64,000 nt of DNA. Origin: Cunninghamia lanceolata (taxonomy: Eukaryota > Streptophyta > Pinopsida > Cupressales > Cupressaceae). The position numbers and the translations under genes were made by a program. Each line of letters begins with the position of its first letter. Positions within the stretch are counted from its first letter, which is position 1. This document shows, piece after piece, positions 24,881-36,805 of this stretch. The notes below the pieces were generated by a model. It saw only the letters and a list, made by a program, of their open reading frames with translations, was not told where the DNA came from and did no database searches. The DNA is taken from positions 1,178,001 through 1,242,000 of the forward strand of contig BSBN01000040.1 in assembly GCA_027924645.1 (NCBI GenBank). Direction: 5' to 3'.

Positions 24881-25690
24881 CCCATGAAACCCTTAACCTT
24901 TGTCACACTAGTGGGGGCTAGCCAATCCCTGATAGCCCTGATCTTCAATGGATCTACGGAGATACCATCGCCAAATAGGACGTGTTCCAAATACTACACC
25001 TTGGTCCTAAAAAAGGCACACTTCACCAAGTTGCCATAAAGTCATTTCTCTCTCAAGCACTGCAAAACCTGACAAAAGTGATCCTCATGCTCCTCCTCAG
25101 TCTACGAGTAGATCAAAATATCATCAAGGAAAATGATCACAAACTGATCCAAGTATGTGCAGAACACCCCGTTCATGAGACTCATGAACACTGCAGGGGC
25201 GTTCGTCAAGCCGAAGGGTACCACAGTGAACTCATAGTGGCCATATCTAGTCCAAAAAGTGGTCTTATGGATATCCACTTCTGTGATGTGCAACTGGTGG
25301 TAACCGGACTTCAGATCTATCTTGGAGAACACTTTGGCCCCCTGCATCTGATCAAAAAGGTCATCAATCTTAGGAAGAGGATAATGGTTCTTCATCGTCA
25401 CCTTATTAAGCTGCCTATAATCCATACACAAATGAAGGGACCCATCCTTTTTCTTCACGAAGATGACCGGTGCGCCCCAAGGTGAAATGCTAGGTCAGAT
25501 GTGCCCCTTCTCAAGAAACTCCTCTAACTGGAACTTGAGCTTCATGAGCTCATGTGTGGTCATCCTGTAGGGTGCATGAGACACTGGCTCTACACTCGAC
25601 ACTAGATCAATGTGAAATTCTACCTCTCTGTGTGGAGACATACCTCGTAACTCTGGTGGAACAACATTGGTGAACTCCCTCAAGATAGGA
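24881..25690 (-). pseudogene. E5 reverse transcriptase
   Basis: Motifs in order on the minus strand: REVEFHIDLVSSVEP (25610-25650), [24 protein letters not shown] (25385-25458), [13 protein letters not shown] (25300-25340), [16 protein letters not shown] (25180-25230) and the catalytic FLDDILIYS (25102-25130). This is a typical Del/Tekay RT. The N-terminal part is separated from the rest by a stop near 25495. Confidence 0.88.
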
Positions 25691-25899
25691 TGGTCATCTA
25701 AAGATGCCTCTAGCTCATCATCTAATATGTCGCTTAGTGATGCTAAACAACTGACATCCCTTCCGCATGCAATGCTTAAGCTATTGAATAAATATCATAC
25801 AAACTACCGCGAGCTTCTGAATGCCCACTAACTCGACTGACGTGCCATGATCATCTAAATAGCTAATCACCTTTCAGAGACAATCTAGCTTGGCTCTAT

Positions 25900-26290
25900 G
25901 AGTTGCAAGCCAATCCATGCTTAAAACTACACCATAGGATCCTAAAGGCATAACCTTAAGGTCGCAAAATGTAGTGAAGGCTCACAAAGAGATCTCACAA
26001 TCCTAGACCAAAGCATCTACCGACATCTTGGCCCTAGTGGCCAACTCAAGCTCCCACCTATCGCCCTACCTAGAGGCCACCAACCTGCAATGCTACACTA
26101 ACGATGGAGATATAAATGAATCAGTAGCACCAAAGTCAAATAAAATAGCAATGGGGACATCCCCAATCATACATGTTGTCTCGATAACTGAGGCCTAGAA
26201 GTCAGCCTAGCGGTTATCAACCATTGCAAACATATGGTGGGATCTACCCACATCACCAACTGTCTGCTTTGAATCTCTTGCATGAGGTTG
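25900..26290 (-). pseudogene. E5 protease
   Basis: The minus frame reads ILFDFGATDSFISPSL near 26110-26160, the chromovirus retropepsin loop (normally DSGA or DTGA), with Phe in place of Ser/Thr. Downstream MPLGSYGVVLSMDWLATH (25905-25960) corresponds to the LGMDWL motif that ends the domain. Several stops are present. Confidence 0.7.
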
Positions 26291-26942
26291 TCCCCCTACT
26301 GTAAAGCCTTGTGGGCACTCTCTGGCCAAATGTCCTACCCCACCACAAACATAGCATAGGCCCCGAGCCTGAACCTATCTAGTCTGTGTCCTACTACTCT
26401 ACTATTGTCTAGTCTGACCCGTGGACCCCTGAGAACCCCTGTAAGACTGCTATGATCTTGCAAGTCCCGCAGGTGGTTCTTGCTATCTCTGATCCGTACA
26501 TGGGCTCTGCTATTGCCAACTGTGATTCTATCCTCCCTGTGACCTCTGTTGGGGCCTGGACCTCTACTAAAATTGTTGTTGTTGCTGCTGTGGAGGCCTA
26601 GGAGGTAAAGGTGCAGAACTAAATCCTCCTCTCTGAGGTGGTGGTAGTTTATGGAAATTCTGCTGCTACTGCTAGCTACGATCCTAAAACTGAGGGCGTG
26701 AACTCTAACCTCATCCCTATACCTTCTCAGTAATGTATACCTTCTCGGCAGCCTCACTCAAGGTCTGGGGGTCTGCCATGCGTATAGGCCCTGATATCCC
26801 CTGATTCAAACCTCTGATAAACTTGTGAACTAGAAGTTTTTCATCATGGAGATACTTCGCATAACATGACAGCTCTGTAAACCTACCCTCATACTGTGCT
26901 ACAGTAGACCCTCATTGATGTAAATCATGGAACTCATCAATA
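26291..26942 (-). pseudogene. E5 Gag, C-terminal half with zinc knuckle
   Basis: Right up to the E6 insertion the minus strand encodes CYAKYLHDEKLLVHKFIRGL and GPIRMADPQTLSEAAEKVYI (26735-26870), the end of the Gag capsid. A Gln/Pro-rich linker leads to CYVCGGVGHLARECPQG (26305-26355), a CCHC knuckle of the C-x2-C-x4-H-x4-C type. The N-terminal half lies on the far side of E6 at 43495-44208. Confidence 0.8.
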
Positions 26943-26947
26943 CAACG
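26943..26947. repeat. Target duplication CAACG, left of E6
   Basis: CAACG precedes the E6 LTR here and follows the other LTR at 43490-43494. The two copies are identical, and removing E6 with one copy rejoins the E5 Gag. Confidence 0.92.
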
Positions 26948-27984
26948 TGTAAGGGTAAAATGGTGATCAATCAAATGAATTAAACATGACCTAAACATCA
27001 ACAGAATAGTGAAACAAGAAGGATTCAATAAACAAAGTAATGAACAAACACAGTGCAAACCTCTCCCGTTTCGAAACTTTTGTTGTTCGCCTATCACAAA
27101 TCATCCTTTTGCAGATGAGATGAGCCCTCAGAGAGTGTAATCTTTTTAGCTGTTTTAGGAAGTCAATGGTGAACGGCTATGGTGATATGCAATGAAGATG
27201 AGCTCTAATGCAAGTATGTGATCTCAAACTTGTAGATGACAAAAGGGTGTCAAAGGTGCGCTGGTGATATTTCTGCAGAGTAACGATGTCAAAAGCCTGG
27301 ATGATTAGAATGGAAGGATGAAGCTTCATTTATAGACTTGGAAGAATGGGAATCAACGGTTGAGAGGAGATATGAAGATCAACGGCTGAGAATGGTTGAG
27401 GAATGTGCAACCAGTGGAAATGTGACAAGTGTCCCAGCTCCATCATGAAAGGGGGGATGTGACAAAACTGATTGGAGAGTTAACTCCATTGACTGGTCTG
27501 TTAACAGACTTGATTGATCAGTTAGAAGAATAAATCGTGGAACTGACTGAATTGATTGAGGATTTGACTCAATTGACAGGTTAGTTAACTTTTTTTTGAT
27601 TGATTAGTTAACTAACCTCTGATTTGAGAAGAAATAGGCCATGTGGATGAGGGAAAATAAGATAATTAAATATTAAATATATTTAATTACATGTGCAACC
27701 TAATGAGGTGGACAAGGTGAGGTGGAAAAGGTGAGGTGTAAAGGTGATGTGGATTTTTGAATTTAGAACTTAGGATAGAGGAATTTGGATTAATTAAATA
27801 ATTTATGATTATTTAATTGTGTAGGACATTTAGAAGAATTTTAATTAAATAAATAGAATTTATTTAATTATGGAACAGTGAATCGATTAAATAAATTTAG
27901 AATATTTATTTAATTAATAGAAGAATGGAATAAATATTTAGAATATTTATTTAGGGTGAATCGTGTCATTTTTAGGCGTATACA
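26948..27984 (-). repeat. E6 3' LTR
   Basis: TGTAAGGG to GTATACA, matching 42454-43489 with about 20 single-base differences and one 1-bp indel by eye. The differences are mostly transitions. A TATA-like element (CTATAAATGAAG on minus) lies at 27324-27335. Confidence 0.93.
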
Positions 27985-28000
27985 TTTTGCCCCTCTTTGA
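27985..28000 (-). other. E6 polypurine tract
   Basis: The minus strand reads CAAAGAGGGGCAAAA immediately before the 3' LTR, the expected plus-strand primer. Confidence 0.8.
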
Positions 28001-28270
28001 TGCAATGCAGTTTACAGCGTTGCTTCAAAGAATTCGATAGTCCGAATGATGATACATGCCCCAGTTTGCCCCTGGTACAAGTTTAATGACGATAGGATGC
28101 CCCCTCAGGAGATTGGACGGGAAAAGGGCGAAAGATTCAGAGACGGACAATCTCACAAAGACGAAGGGGTAAGGATAGGTTGGAGGAAAAGGGACGCGAT
28201 CAGGGATGCGGGAAGAAAACGGGAAGAAAAACGGGCACGGGAAGTAGTCACAGTCATCACCTAGCCAAAA

Positions 28271-28294
28271 TTAGGGTTTGGAGGCTATAAATAG
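28271..28294 (+). promoter_or_regulatory. Promoter of antisense gene: telo-box-like motif and TATA box
   Basis: TTAGGGTTT (28271-28279) resembles the plant telo-box, and CTATAAATAG (28285-28294) is a strong TATA box about 90 bp upstream of the ATG at 28377. They face away from the 3' LTR on the plus strand, opposite to the retroelement transcript. This gives the antisense ORF its own plausible promoter. Confidence 0.65.
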
Positions 28295-28376
28295 GAGCTG
28301 GGGCCACAAGAATAGTCATTTGTACACTTGTTTACTCTGGATTGGAGTGAGAGAGCCTAGAGCAACTTGGAGCAGC

Positions 28377-28466
28377 ATGGCAGCCAGAGCAACAGACATT
28401 CCACGCGAGGAGCACCGATTTGAGCGAGTCCGTCGATTCGGGCAGCCAGCAAAGGCAGGACCCCCG
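28377..28466 (+). pseudogene. Antisense gene exon 1
   Basis: The ATG at 28377 opens 30 codons (MAARATDIPREEHRFERVRR and on) that end exactly at a splice donor, CCG|GTATGT at 28467. It ends in phase 0, which matches the frame of the exon starting at 29141. There is no stop in this exon. The N-terminal residues have no domain I recognise. Confidence 0.6.
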
Positions 28467-29140
28467 GTATGTGTTTCAAAAAATTTCTCCTAGGGTCAAT
28501 TTAGGATGTCATAAATGCACGTAGAAAATAGGTTAAATGCATGCGCTAAAACTCAGAATAGCGCATATGCCTCGCGAAGCAGCTCTTTTGTCGTTGCATG
28601 GCGCATATGCCAGTTTTGGCGGCGCATACACGAAAACTGTGCATCTGTGCACTGTGGCTGCGCATTTGCAATTTGGCGGCGCATGTGTAGTTAAGCCGCG
28701 CATATGTTGAAAGTAGTGGCGCATCTGTTGATGCTGCGCATATGTCGATTTTAGCAGCGCTTTCATAATATGCCGGCGCATATGCCTAATTTGGCGGCGC
28801 ATCTGTCGGATTGGCGCATACGTGCATTGGGGTGGCGCATTTGTGTGAAGCGGTGCATATGCTGATTTTAGCGGCGCATATACCAAAAAATGATGCTTTT
28901 ACCACCTGTAGTGGCGCATTTGCTGTGGATAGCAAAGGACTTAGCCCAATTGACTCGATTAGCATCCTGTTTGACGCGGTAATCGATGAGCTATCTCTGA
29001 GATTGTAGAAATCTAGTCAAGAGATGTAGTGTGCTGTTTTGATCAATTTGAAATGCTAAGTTTAGTTGATATAGTTTAGTAGGTATGTTGAGTATGGTAT
29101 ATGTCGCTTGAGACTGATGCTTTGTCTTGCTTGCTTGCAG
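28467..29140 (+). other. Probable intron of antisense gene
   Basis: Donor GTATGTG at 28467 and acceptor TTGCTTGCAG ending at 29140, with T-rich sequence before the acceptor. The intron is 674 nt and contains the GCGCAT array (28540-28930). Splicing is inferred only from the sites and the phase match. Confidence 0.6.
28540..28930 (+). repeat. GCGCAT array in the intron (about 14 units)
   Basis: The core GGCGCATATGC or close variants recurs at irregular spacing of about 20-25 bp, with TTTGGC or TTTAGC between many copies. The same core in reverse orientation (ATATGCGCAGC) occurs in the E6 leader at 40690-40905 and 42060-42360. It translates to spurious Cys/His-rich ORFs. Confidence 0.8.
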
Positions 29141-31066
29141 GAGGAGATTCGGGACACACTGCAGTCGAGGGAGACATTTCCTATGCCCTTATTGTAGAGA
29201 TATATGCTGATGGAGACTGACAGAGTGGCGCTTGGTGCCATGGGATTGGATTATGTATGTTTCATGCCCGAGGTGCGGGTGAACTGAGGACTGTTGATAG
29301 CTGCCGTGGAGAGATTCCATAGTGAGGACGGGACCTTCCACTTTCCAACGGGAGAGATGACGGTGACCCTGGAGGATGTCTACCGGATACTGCACTTGCC
29401 TGTGGTAGGCGAGTTGGTAGAGTACGATGCACAGCGGGACGTGGGACTCGCCGAATGCCAGCGGGTGTTTGATGATCTCGAGCTAGCTGGACAGGTTATC
29501 CCATGGTAGGATATATATGACTACTATGACTACTTCCCTGGAATTGTGGCTGGACTGATCGGGGGCGTTGTATGCCCGGACAGGAGATCGCATGGGTTCC
29601 CCATTGGATGGGGCAGGATCATGGAGTGGATGCTGACTGAGGGCACTCGATATGCATGGGGAGTCTGCGTACTAGCCCACCTATACCATGACATGCATCA
29701 GGTGGTGTACCACCGCAACACGAGTCTATCGGCTGGGGTGCTGCTGTTACAGTTCTGGCTGTGGGAGCACATAGCGGTGACTAGGCCGATATGTGTCTTC
29801 GCGAGGCAGTGAGGAGAGCCATACAGTTATGGCTACGCCGGAGTGATTTCCCAGCACAGGCTGGGGAAGCTAGAGTACTGGAGGCATACCTTGGACGAAG
29901 TGGATGTGGTCATTTGGCGACCATATCTGGACTGTGAGCCCTGGGATGACGAGGGAGACGAGCTGCCATACTACTTTCAGACCAGGTGGCTGATAGGCCG
30001 GACACGACACATCTTGGAGAGATAGATGGTGGGCAGGGTGTAGTGACAGTTTGGGCGGAGATAGGGTATGCCACAGGGGCAGGCTATGTTCGCACGGACG
30101 CATGCAGAGAGGGTCCGATGGGGGTCGATGGCTTCTTATGAGGAGGCTCTAGCAGAGTTTCAGCAGACGCCGTATGTGTCCTGGGACATGCGGAGAGAGA
30201 TAGCAGATGCGGGGGTGACACAGGAGTATGAGGATTGGATTACTGCACATCCTTTCCCAAGATATTCAGGACCCGGCATGTTGGTGCCTCGTATTGATGA
30301 GGCGGACTCAAAGGAGGAGGGAGAGGCTGGCCTAGGGCAGAGGGCAATTAGAGGAGGACGAGGACGACGGGGTGGCAGGGCCGGAGAGAGGCCAAGACAG
30401 CGGAGGAGGATAGCTCAGGCTGAGCAGGCAGTGCCAGGGCAGGCAGAGGCATAGCAGCAGATACCTCAGCAGGCACAGATGCCACCACCCCAGCAGGTAC
30501 CACAGCAGCAGGTGCCACAGCAGCAGGTGCCCTAGCCACAGGGGCCAGGACAGGCAGAGGTAGCACAGGGGCTAGTACAGGGAGAGGCTCACGAGAGGAC
30601 CATAGCTGGCCTGAGGGGACAGGTGCGAGAGCTGCAGGCACAGCTGAGGAGGGTAGAGCGAAGGCGAGAGACAGACACAGCGGTGATCGCTGGGTTGACT
30701 CGCGAGAGAGACATGGCCGACGCATGGGTACGGATTATCCGTGTAGAGCGGGACACTGCTGTGGCCACTATGGGAATAGATGCAGCGAGTTCCTTTTTTG
30801 TTGGGCAGGTGCAGCAGGCACAGGCACAGGTTGGCCAGTTACAGACGCAGTTGGCACAGGCACAGACAGACCTAGCCAGAGCACAGTCCCAGGCGCAGTA
30901 TTACCGAGGGTTATACCATGGTGCCGTGGCATCGAGCCAGAGGGCAGGGAGTTTCAGGAGTCAGTCTGGGGTGACTCATAGAGCAGGTCCATCACAGTCA
31001 AGGGCCTCTGTGATGGATCCTCAGCAGTCAGGAGCTGGCAATGGTGGCCTACAGCAGCAGGGATAG
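29141..31066 (+). pseudogene. Antisense plant-mobile-domain (PMD) gene, main exon
   Basis: One frame runs from the acceptor at 29141 to a TAG after 31066, interrupted by about 10 stops, mostly TAG. Its N-terminal part, MAAVERF-like IAAVERFHSEDGTFHFPTGE, TVTLEDVYRILHLPVVGE (29294-29420), and the later DRRSHGFPIGWGRIMEWML and LEYWRHTLDEVDVVIWRPY match the plant mobile domain found in MAIN/MAIL proteins and transposable elements. The C-terminal third is Gln/Ala-rich with a predicted coiled coil (LRGQVRELQAQLRRVERRR; QVGQLQTQLAQAQTDLARAQ). It lies antisense to the retroelement, between pol and the 3' LTR, where Tat elements are known to carry antisense ORFs. Function unknown. Confidence 0.78.
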
Positions 31067-33190
31067 ATACAGACTGGATTTTGTACAGTTTGGGACATGT
31101 ATCACCATCCATTTGGATGTATATTGTATATGACACTTTTATTCCAGAGATGGATGACGATTTTGTACATTTGGACCTCTTTTATATGATAGTATATATG
31201 ATGATGCAGTTTTTGTGTATCTATTGCATGTGCTATGTGATGAAGATGTACTTCTAGTATATGATGTGATGTATGTGCATAGTTAGATGGTCTATCTAAT
31301 GCTATATGAGATGCTTTATGATATGCTGCTATATGATGTCTATGTGATTTAATATTTTCAAATAAATGCAAAATGTAGTATGGTTTCTATGTGATGATGC
31401 AACTGTGTTATGGGACGTCTATATGATCTAATGCAAATGTATGTATATGTGTTATTTTTTCTATGTGATGGTGCAACTGTGTTATGGGACGTCTATATGA
31501 TCTAATGTAAATGTATGCATAGGTGATATGAGTTTGATGTGATTATCTGTGCTTTAAGATGTGATGTGATGCAAATGTATTGATGACCTAATGCATTGGA
31601 TGGTGTATTCTATGAACCTAAGCATGTGCATGACTAGTCTTACGAATGATTGATATGCTCCTATATGCTTCGTTTTTGTGACGTCCAAATGTACTCTATC
31701 GACACAAGAATGACATGATAGACATATAGAAGAATGGTTGTGATAAGATGACTTGGAAACTTTACTTGATATCGTTACTCTGCATAGTTTGGATAATGAG
31801 GATTGCATGGATGTGTATGTGGATATAGGATGGATGCTTTGCTTTTTAGAGTACTTTATTTCATCATTGGGCAATTTGTTTTTGGTACATTTTCTAAAAT
31901 GTTGTAAGTGAATGCAAGCATCGAGGTATAATTGAACCGAGATGACCTGAGTATCGCTTACATGGATTGTGATTTAGCAAGTTAATACAAGCATCTAGTC
32001 AAAATTGAATCTAGATGACCTGAGTACCTCTTGCGTTTCAACAAGAAAGGATTGCACCCGTTCATGTTAGACCTTTGATGTCCTCGATGATCTTTTGCCG
32101 ATCACGTCCTAAGACAAGGCTTCACATTACTAAAGTTTAATCCCCAAATAGCAAACAAAGAAAATAATCATGCCCCCATCATAGCATCTCTAGCTTTTGG
32201 CATCCTTGAGTAGCATAGGAGGGTATGATAGCAAAAGTCCAGACTCTGTAACTTAACCATGGTTCCAATCCACAAAACATTCTTGCACTTGGATGTGTTT
32301 TTCTTGCCATAATTTAGATAAAATCAGTTAGAAGACCTTGGTTATTTGCTTTGCCATGGATAGGTTAAGATGCTCATTGTCAAGATTTCTACTTGAGGCG
32401 TGGGTTCTGCTTGCATTTGTTTTCTTGGTGAGAAGATTGTACCATCCTTATTGGGGAGACGGACCCTAAGGGTCTGACCTAGTGCCTCGGGGGCTCATTG
32501 CTAAATGGCCTTGCCTACGTGACGATGCAGAGGCAACGTAGTTCGGGGTAAACCCTAATGGACCATGGATGGACTAGAAGAAAGACGACAATAATGAAGA
32601 CAAGAAGGAGGATGAATGGGACTATAGGAGAAATGGAAGCCTCGGGGGTGCATTAGAATAATGGCCTTGCCTACGTGACGGCGCAGAGGCAACGTAGTTC
32701 ACGGACTCGGACCATGGACACTGACGAGAGACACTATACTAGGCTCACATTGAGGAGACGGTGTGGGACAAAACCTTGGTTGACAAGGCCACAAGGAGAG
32801 TATCAAGCCATGATAGGTAACTACCAGGTGTTTATTGTGGGGTAGATATGGGTCGAATGGAAAATGAGCGAAGGAAGAATGGACTCAAGGTGATTGGATT
32901 CTCAAAGATGGAGAAGGCGGTTTATCACAAGTAACACCCGTTTACCAGGTTTTCATCACTTGCTTTTATTTGCACGAGAAGCTAGAAAGTAAACTTGATG
33001 CCTGTTTGCCATGTTTTCGTCACGATACCTATCCAAGGCGCCTGTTTGCTAGGTTTTCACCAAAGGACGATTTTTTTTGTATGCTTTCTATTTTTTTCTG
33101 ATTTTTCTCTTTTTAACTTTTTTTGTATTTTCTCTTTTCAATTTTTTTGATTTTTTAACTTTTTTAATTTTATTGTGTCCCCTTGCATTG
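31067..33190. repeat. Non-coding 3' region of E6 with several short duplications
   Basis: No gene between the PMD gene and integrase. Seen here: a 73-bp tandem pair at about 31388-31530; a 36-bp pair ending TGACCTGAGTA at 31917-31952 and 31989-32025; a 60-bp pair with GGCCTTGCCTACGTGACG at 32484-32545 and 32639-32700; three copies of CCTGTTTGCYAGGTTTTC at 32937, 33000 and 33040; and a T-rich tract at 33068-33175. Confidence 0.7.
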
Positions 33191-33198
33191 GGATTCTC

Positions 33199-34593
33199 CT
33201 AGGTATGGAACCGGCGAAGATGCATGCTGTTGATTGGATCATCTAACAACTCACCCTTTGATGTGGCCAACTGATATGCCCCCGATCCATAAGTAGCTAC
33301 AATCACATAGGGCCCAAGCCAGTTAGGCTCGAACTTACCTTTCTTTTCTCTGTCCTGCTGATTGCGATGGTTCTCTTTTAGAACGAGGTCCCCAACCTTG
33401 AAGCATCTTGGTCTAACCTTGTGGTTGTAGCTTCTTGACATCATCTGTTGATAGGCTTTGAGATGGTCAAAGGCTTTCTGGCACCTTTCCTCTAGCAGCT
33501 CTAGTTCGTGTAGCCTGGAGACTCTGTATTCTTCATCTGATATGAGACCTTTCAATGACACCCTGAGGGATGGGAGTTCGACCTCAATGGGAAGGATGGC
33601 TTCGGAGCCATAGACAAGGGCGTAGGGTGTAGCACCTCTGGGAGTGTGTATACTGGTTCTGTAGGCCCATAGAGCGGGATTGAGTTGGACGTGCCAATCG
33701 CGACCAGCTTCATTGACAGTCTTCTTTAGGATTTTTAGAATGGTTTTATTTGATGCCTCAGCTTGGCCGTTACCTTGGGGGTAGTATGGAGTGGAGAAAC
33801 GATGTTAGATTTTGAAAAGCTCACAAAGTTCCTAGACATCCTGATTTTTGAATGGTCTCCCATTATCCGTTATGATGGATGAAGGGATGTCGTATCGGCA
33901 GATAATGTAATTCAGAATGAACGAGGAAATTTCCTTTCCTGTGACGGTGGTTAGGGGAATAGCTTCGATCCACTTGGTGAAGTACTCAGTGGCGGTTATG
34001 ATAAATTTATGGCCGTTGGAAGAAGGTGGATGAATCTTTCCCACAAGGTCAAGTCCCCACTGGCAGAAGGGCCAGGGTGTCATGAGAGGTCTCAACTCCT
34101 GAGCAGGTGCATGAATCAGGTTCCCGTGTATCTGGCACTGTTTGCACTTTTTGACGAACTGATATGAATCCATTTCCATATTGGGCCAGTAATAACCCAA
34201 ACGCATGAGTTTCTTAGCTAAGGAGGGACCGCTGGAGTGTGTTCCGCAGATCCCTTTGTGTATGTCTTGCAAGGCTATTATGGATTCTTCTTGTTCTAGA
34301 CAACAGAGTAAAGTAGCATCCAGACCACGTCGGTAAAGGGTATTAGCTATGATGGTGTAACGAGAGGCTTGTCGGATGAAAGTACGCTTTTGGTTGGAAG
34401 AGAGGTTGGGTGGAAGAATATTGTCCTTGAGGTAAGTGTAGGTCTTACTGTACCAAGGTGAATCAGATCCTACTAGGAGGCAAATGGAGTGGGTTTCGAG
34501 GAGATCATAAGCCAGTTGCCGAATGGTTTCTACTAAGAACTCATACCGTGACTCGTATTCATGTATTTCAAGAAGAGAGGCTATGGTAGCCAT
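33199..34593 (-). pseudogene. E6 integrase
   Basis: H2C2: HSSGPSLAKKLMRLGYYWP then CKQCQIHG (34125-34240). Core: WGLDLVGKIHPPSSNGHKF (34000-34060), ATEYFTKWIEAIPL and SSIITDNGRPFKNQ (33835-33880). C-terminal part: FKVGDLVLKENHRNQQD and FEPNWLGPYVIVATYGSGAY (33265-33410), ending LRRFHT at 33199. This is the GPY/F type without a chromodomain. A TAG at 33830 and a small shift separate core and C-terminus; otherwise well preserved. Confidence 0.88.
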
Positions 34594-34599
34594 TGCATC

Positions 34600-35534
34600 T
34601 GCTGCTTTGTTCTTGATCCTGGGTATTTGTTCAAAGGAGATGGTCCCAAAGTGTTCTTGAGGTCGTCGACCATCCGTTTGTATGGGATGAGCTTCTCGTC
34701 TTTGGTTTGATATTCATCGTTGACCTAATTTATGATAAGCTGAGAATCATCGTAGACACATAGTGCTTAGATTTTCCACTCAGTGGCCATCTTGAGACCA
34801 ATTACCAAGGCTTCATATTCTGCTATATTGTTAGTGCATGGAAATAACAACCTATAGGACTTTGGAATTGTGTCACCTTGGGCAGTGATAAACAGGATAC
34901 CTGCCCCTGATCCGTGGTTGGTGTAAGACCCGTCGAAGTAGAGTTTCCAAGGAGATGTTGACAGAGTGAATAAAGACTCATCGGGAAACTCAAACTGCAT
35001 TGGTGAAGTGTCCTGTAATGGTGCCTCAGCTAGTTGGTCAGCTATGATTTGCCCTTTGATGGCTTTTCTGTCCACATATTCTATATCATATTCACTAAGA
35101 AGCATAACCCACTTTGCTAGTCGACCTGTGAGAGTTGCTTTGCTGAGAAGATACTTTAGTGGGTCAATTTTGGCAATGAGTTTGACAGGATGTGCCAACA
35201 TGTAGTGTCGAAGTTTTTGTGAAGCAAAAACCACCGCAAGGCATGATCATTCTACCTATGAGTATTGTAACTCGTAGCCCACTAAGGTTTGACTGATGTA
35301 GTATATAGCTCTTTCCTTGTTCTCATAGTCTTGCTGCGTTAGGAGAGCCCCAAGAGCAGTAGGTGTAGCAGAAATGTAGAGAATCAAAGGTTTTCCTTGG
35401 ATCGGAGGCATGAGTATAGGAGGGTTCATAAGGTACTCCTTTAGCTTGTTGAATGCCTCTTCGCACTGCTCATCCCATTTAAAAGGAATATTCTTATGTA
35501 GGAGGTGGCTGAAAGGTTGGCACTTGTCCGCCAA
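34600..35534 (-). pseudogene. E6 double RNase H (Ty3-type plus archaeal-type)
   Basis: First RNase H: ILYISATPTALGALLTQQ (35340-35400) and FASQKLRHYMLAHPVKL (35160-35230). After a tether, a second: WKLYFDGSYTNHGSGAGILF (34890-34950) and CTNNIAEYEALVIGLKMA (34770-34840), the archaeal-type RNase H that marks the Tat lineage. A stop at 34767 cuts the second domain before its final motifs, and a frame change lies near 35250. Confidence 0.85.
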
Positions 35535-35559
35535 CTGTGAGATGAACCTTTGGATGGCC

Positions 35560-36440
35560 TACAGCTTGCCCTGTAAGGATCTCAACTGTGTTAGAGTCTT
35601 GGGCAGTGGCATGTCCATTATTGCTTTGACCTTGGCTGGGTCTACCTCTATGCCGTTTGCTGACACGATGAAGCCTAGCAGCTTGTCTGATGTTACCCCA
35701 AACACACATTCTTCGGATTCAGTTTGACTTGGAATTGATCCAACCGTTGAAAGACTTTCTCTAGGATATCCAGGTGTGAGTCCCTCGTGAGAGATTTTGC
35801 TAAGATATCGTCAACATAATCCTCCATGGTCACATGCATCATGTCATGGAATATAGTTGTCATGGCCCACTGATATGTAGCACCTGCATTTTTCAGCCCA
35901 AAAGGCATGACATTCCAGCAAAAGGTACCCCATGGACAAGTGAAAGCTGTTTTGTGCTGATCCTCTGGTGCTATTTTGATCTAGTTGTACCCTGAGAATC
36001 CATCCATGAGTGACAGCATTGTATGTCCTGCCATGAGGTCGACTATGATATCGATGTTAGGCAATGGAAAGTCATCCTTGCGGCATGCTTTGTTTAAGTC
36101 TCTAAAATCATTGCATAGTCGAACCCTACCATCTGGTTTAGACACTGGCATGATGTTTGATATCCATTCGGGGTAATCTATGGCTCTGATGAACCCCACA
36201 TCTAGCAATTTCTTGAGTTCTTCTTTGACCAAAAGGGCTATATGGGGATGCATCTTTCGCAGTTTCTGCTTTACGGGCTTCACCCCTGGATCCAATGGCA
36301 GATGATGCAGAATCAGGTTCGGGTCTAGACCTGGCATGTTAGCATATGACCAAGCAAAGCTGCCTCTCTTCTTCTTAAAGAATGGTACAAACCTGGTTTT
36401 CTCAGGTGGTGTGAGAGATTTTGCGAAGTGGATAATCTTG
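35560..36440 (-). pseudogene. E6 reverse transcriptase
   Basis: FIRAIDYPEWISNIMPVSKPDGRVRL-like segment with CNDFRDLNKACRKDDFPLP (36060-36210), MLSLMDGFSGYN (35981-36020), a TAG, CPWGTF and VMPFGLKNAGATYQWAM (35860-35910), and the catalytic YVDDILAKS (35800-35830). The thumb and connection follow with a frame change near 35690. Apart from that shift and the TAG, the domain is intact. Confidence 0.88.
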
Positions 36441-36805
36441 GGCTGCTCTTCGGTGCCAATATTCACTGGCTCTGTTGGCTCCACCACAATCTGTGACCAT
36501 TCCTGGTACATATCACTAGGGAGGGTGTCAAGCATTCCATCGTCAGGTGCCACAGTTGGGTTTTCACCTTCGGATACGTCCTTTCTTTTTACTGTTTTAT
36601 GATCTGACACTGCCGCATGGTGGTTTTCACCGTCAGATCCATTTTTGATTTTAATATTTTTGCGACTAGAAGGCTTGGCACCCTCCCCGAAGTAAGCTAC
36701 GGTATTGAGTTCGATAGCGAAACCAGCTTTATGATCTCCTTTTGGTAAGTGATCTCTAAGTTCCATATAGTCAATGTAAGCATCATCATTCTGGAACACA
36801 TCTAA

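Noticed and set aside
24982..25485. Plus-strand 167-codon ORF over the E5 RT
   Set aside because: Shadow ORF; the minus strand carries the RT motifs, including the catalytic LDD.
28533..28886. Minus-strand Cys/His-rich ORF of 117 codons
   Set aside because: It is a reading of the GCGCAT array and has no defined zinc-finger spacing.
28540..28930. CRISPR-like spaced repeat
   Set aside because: The spacing is irregular, the units are degenerate and the context is a plant retrotransposon intron.
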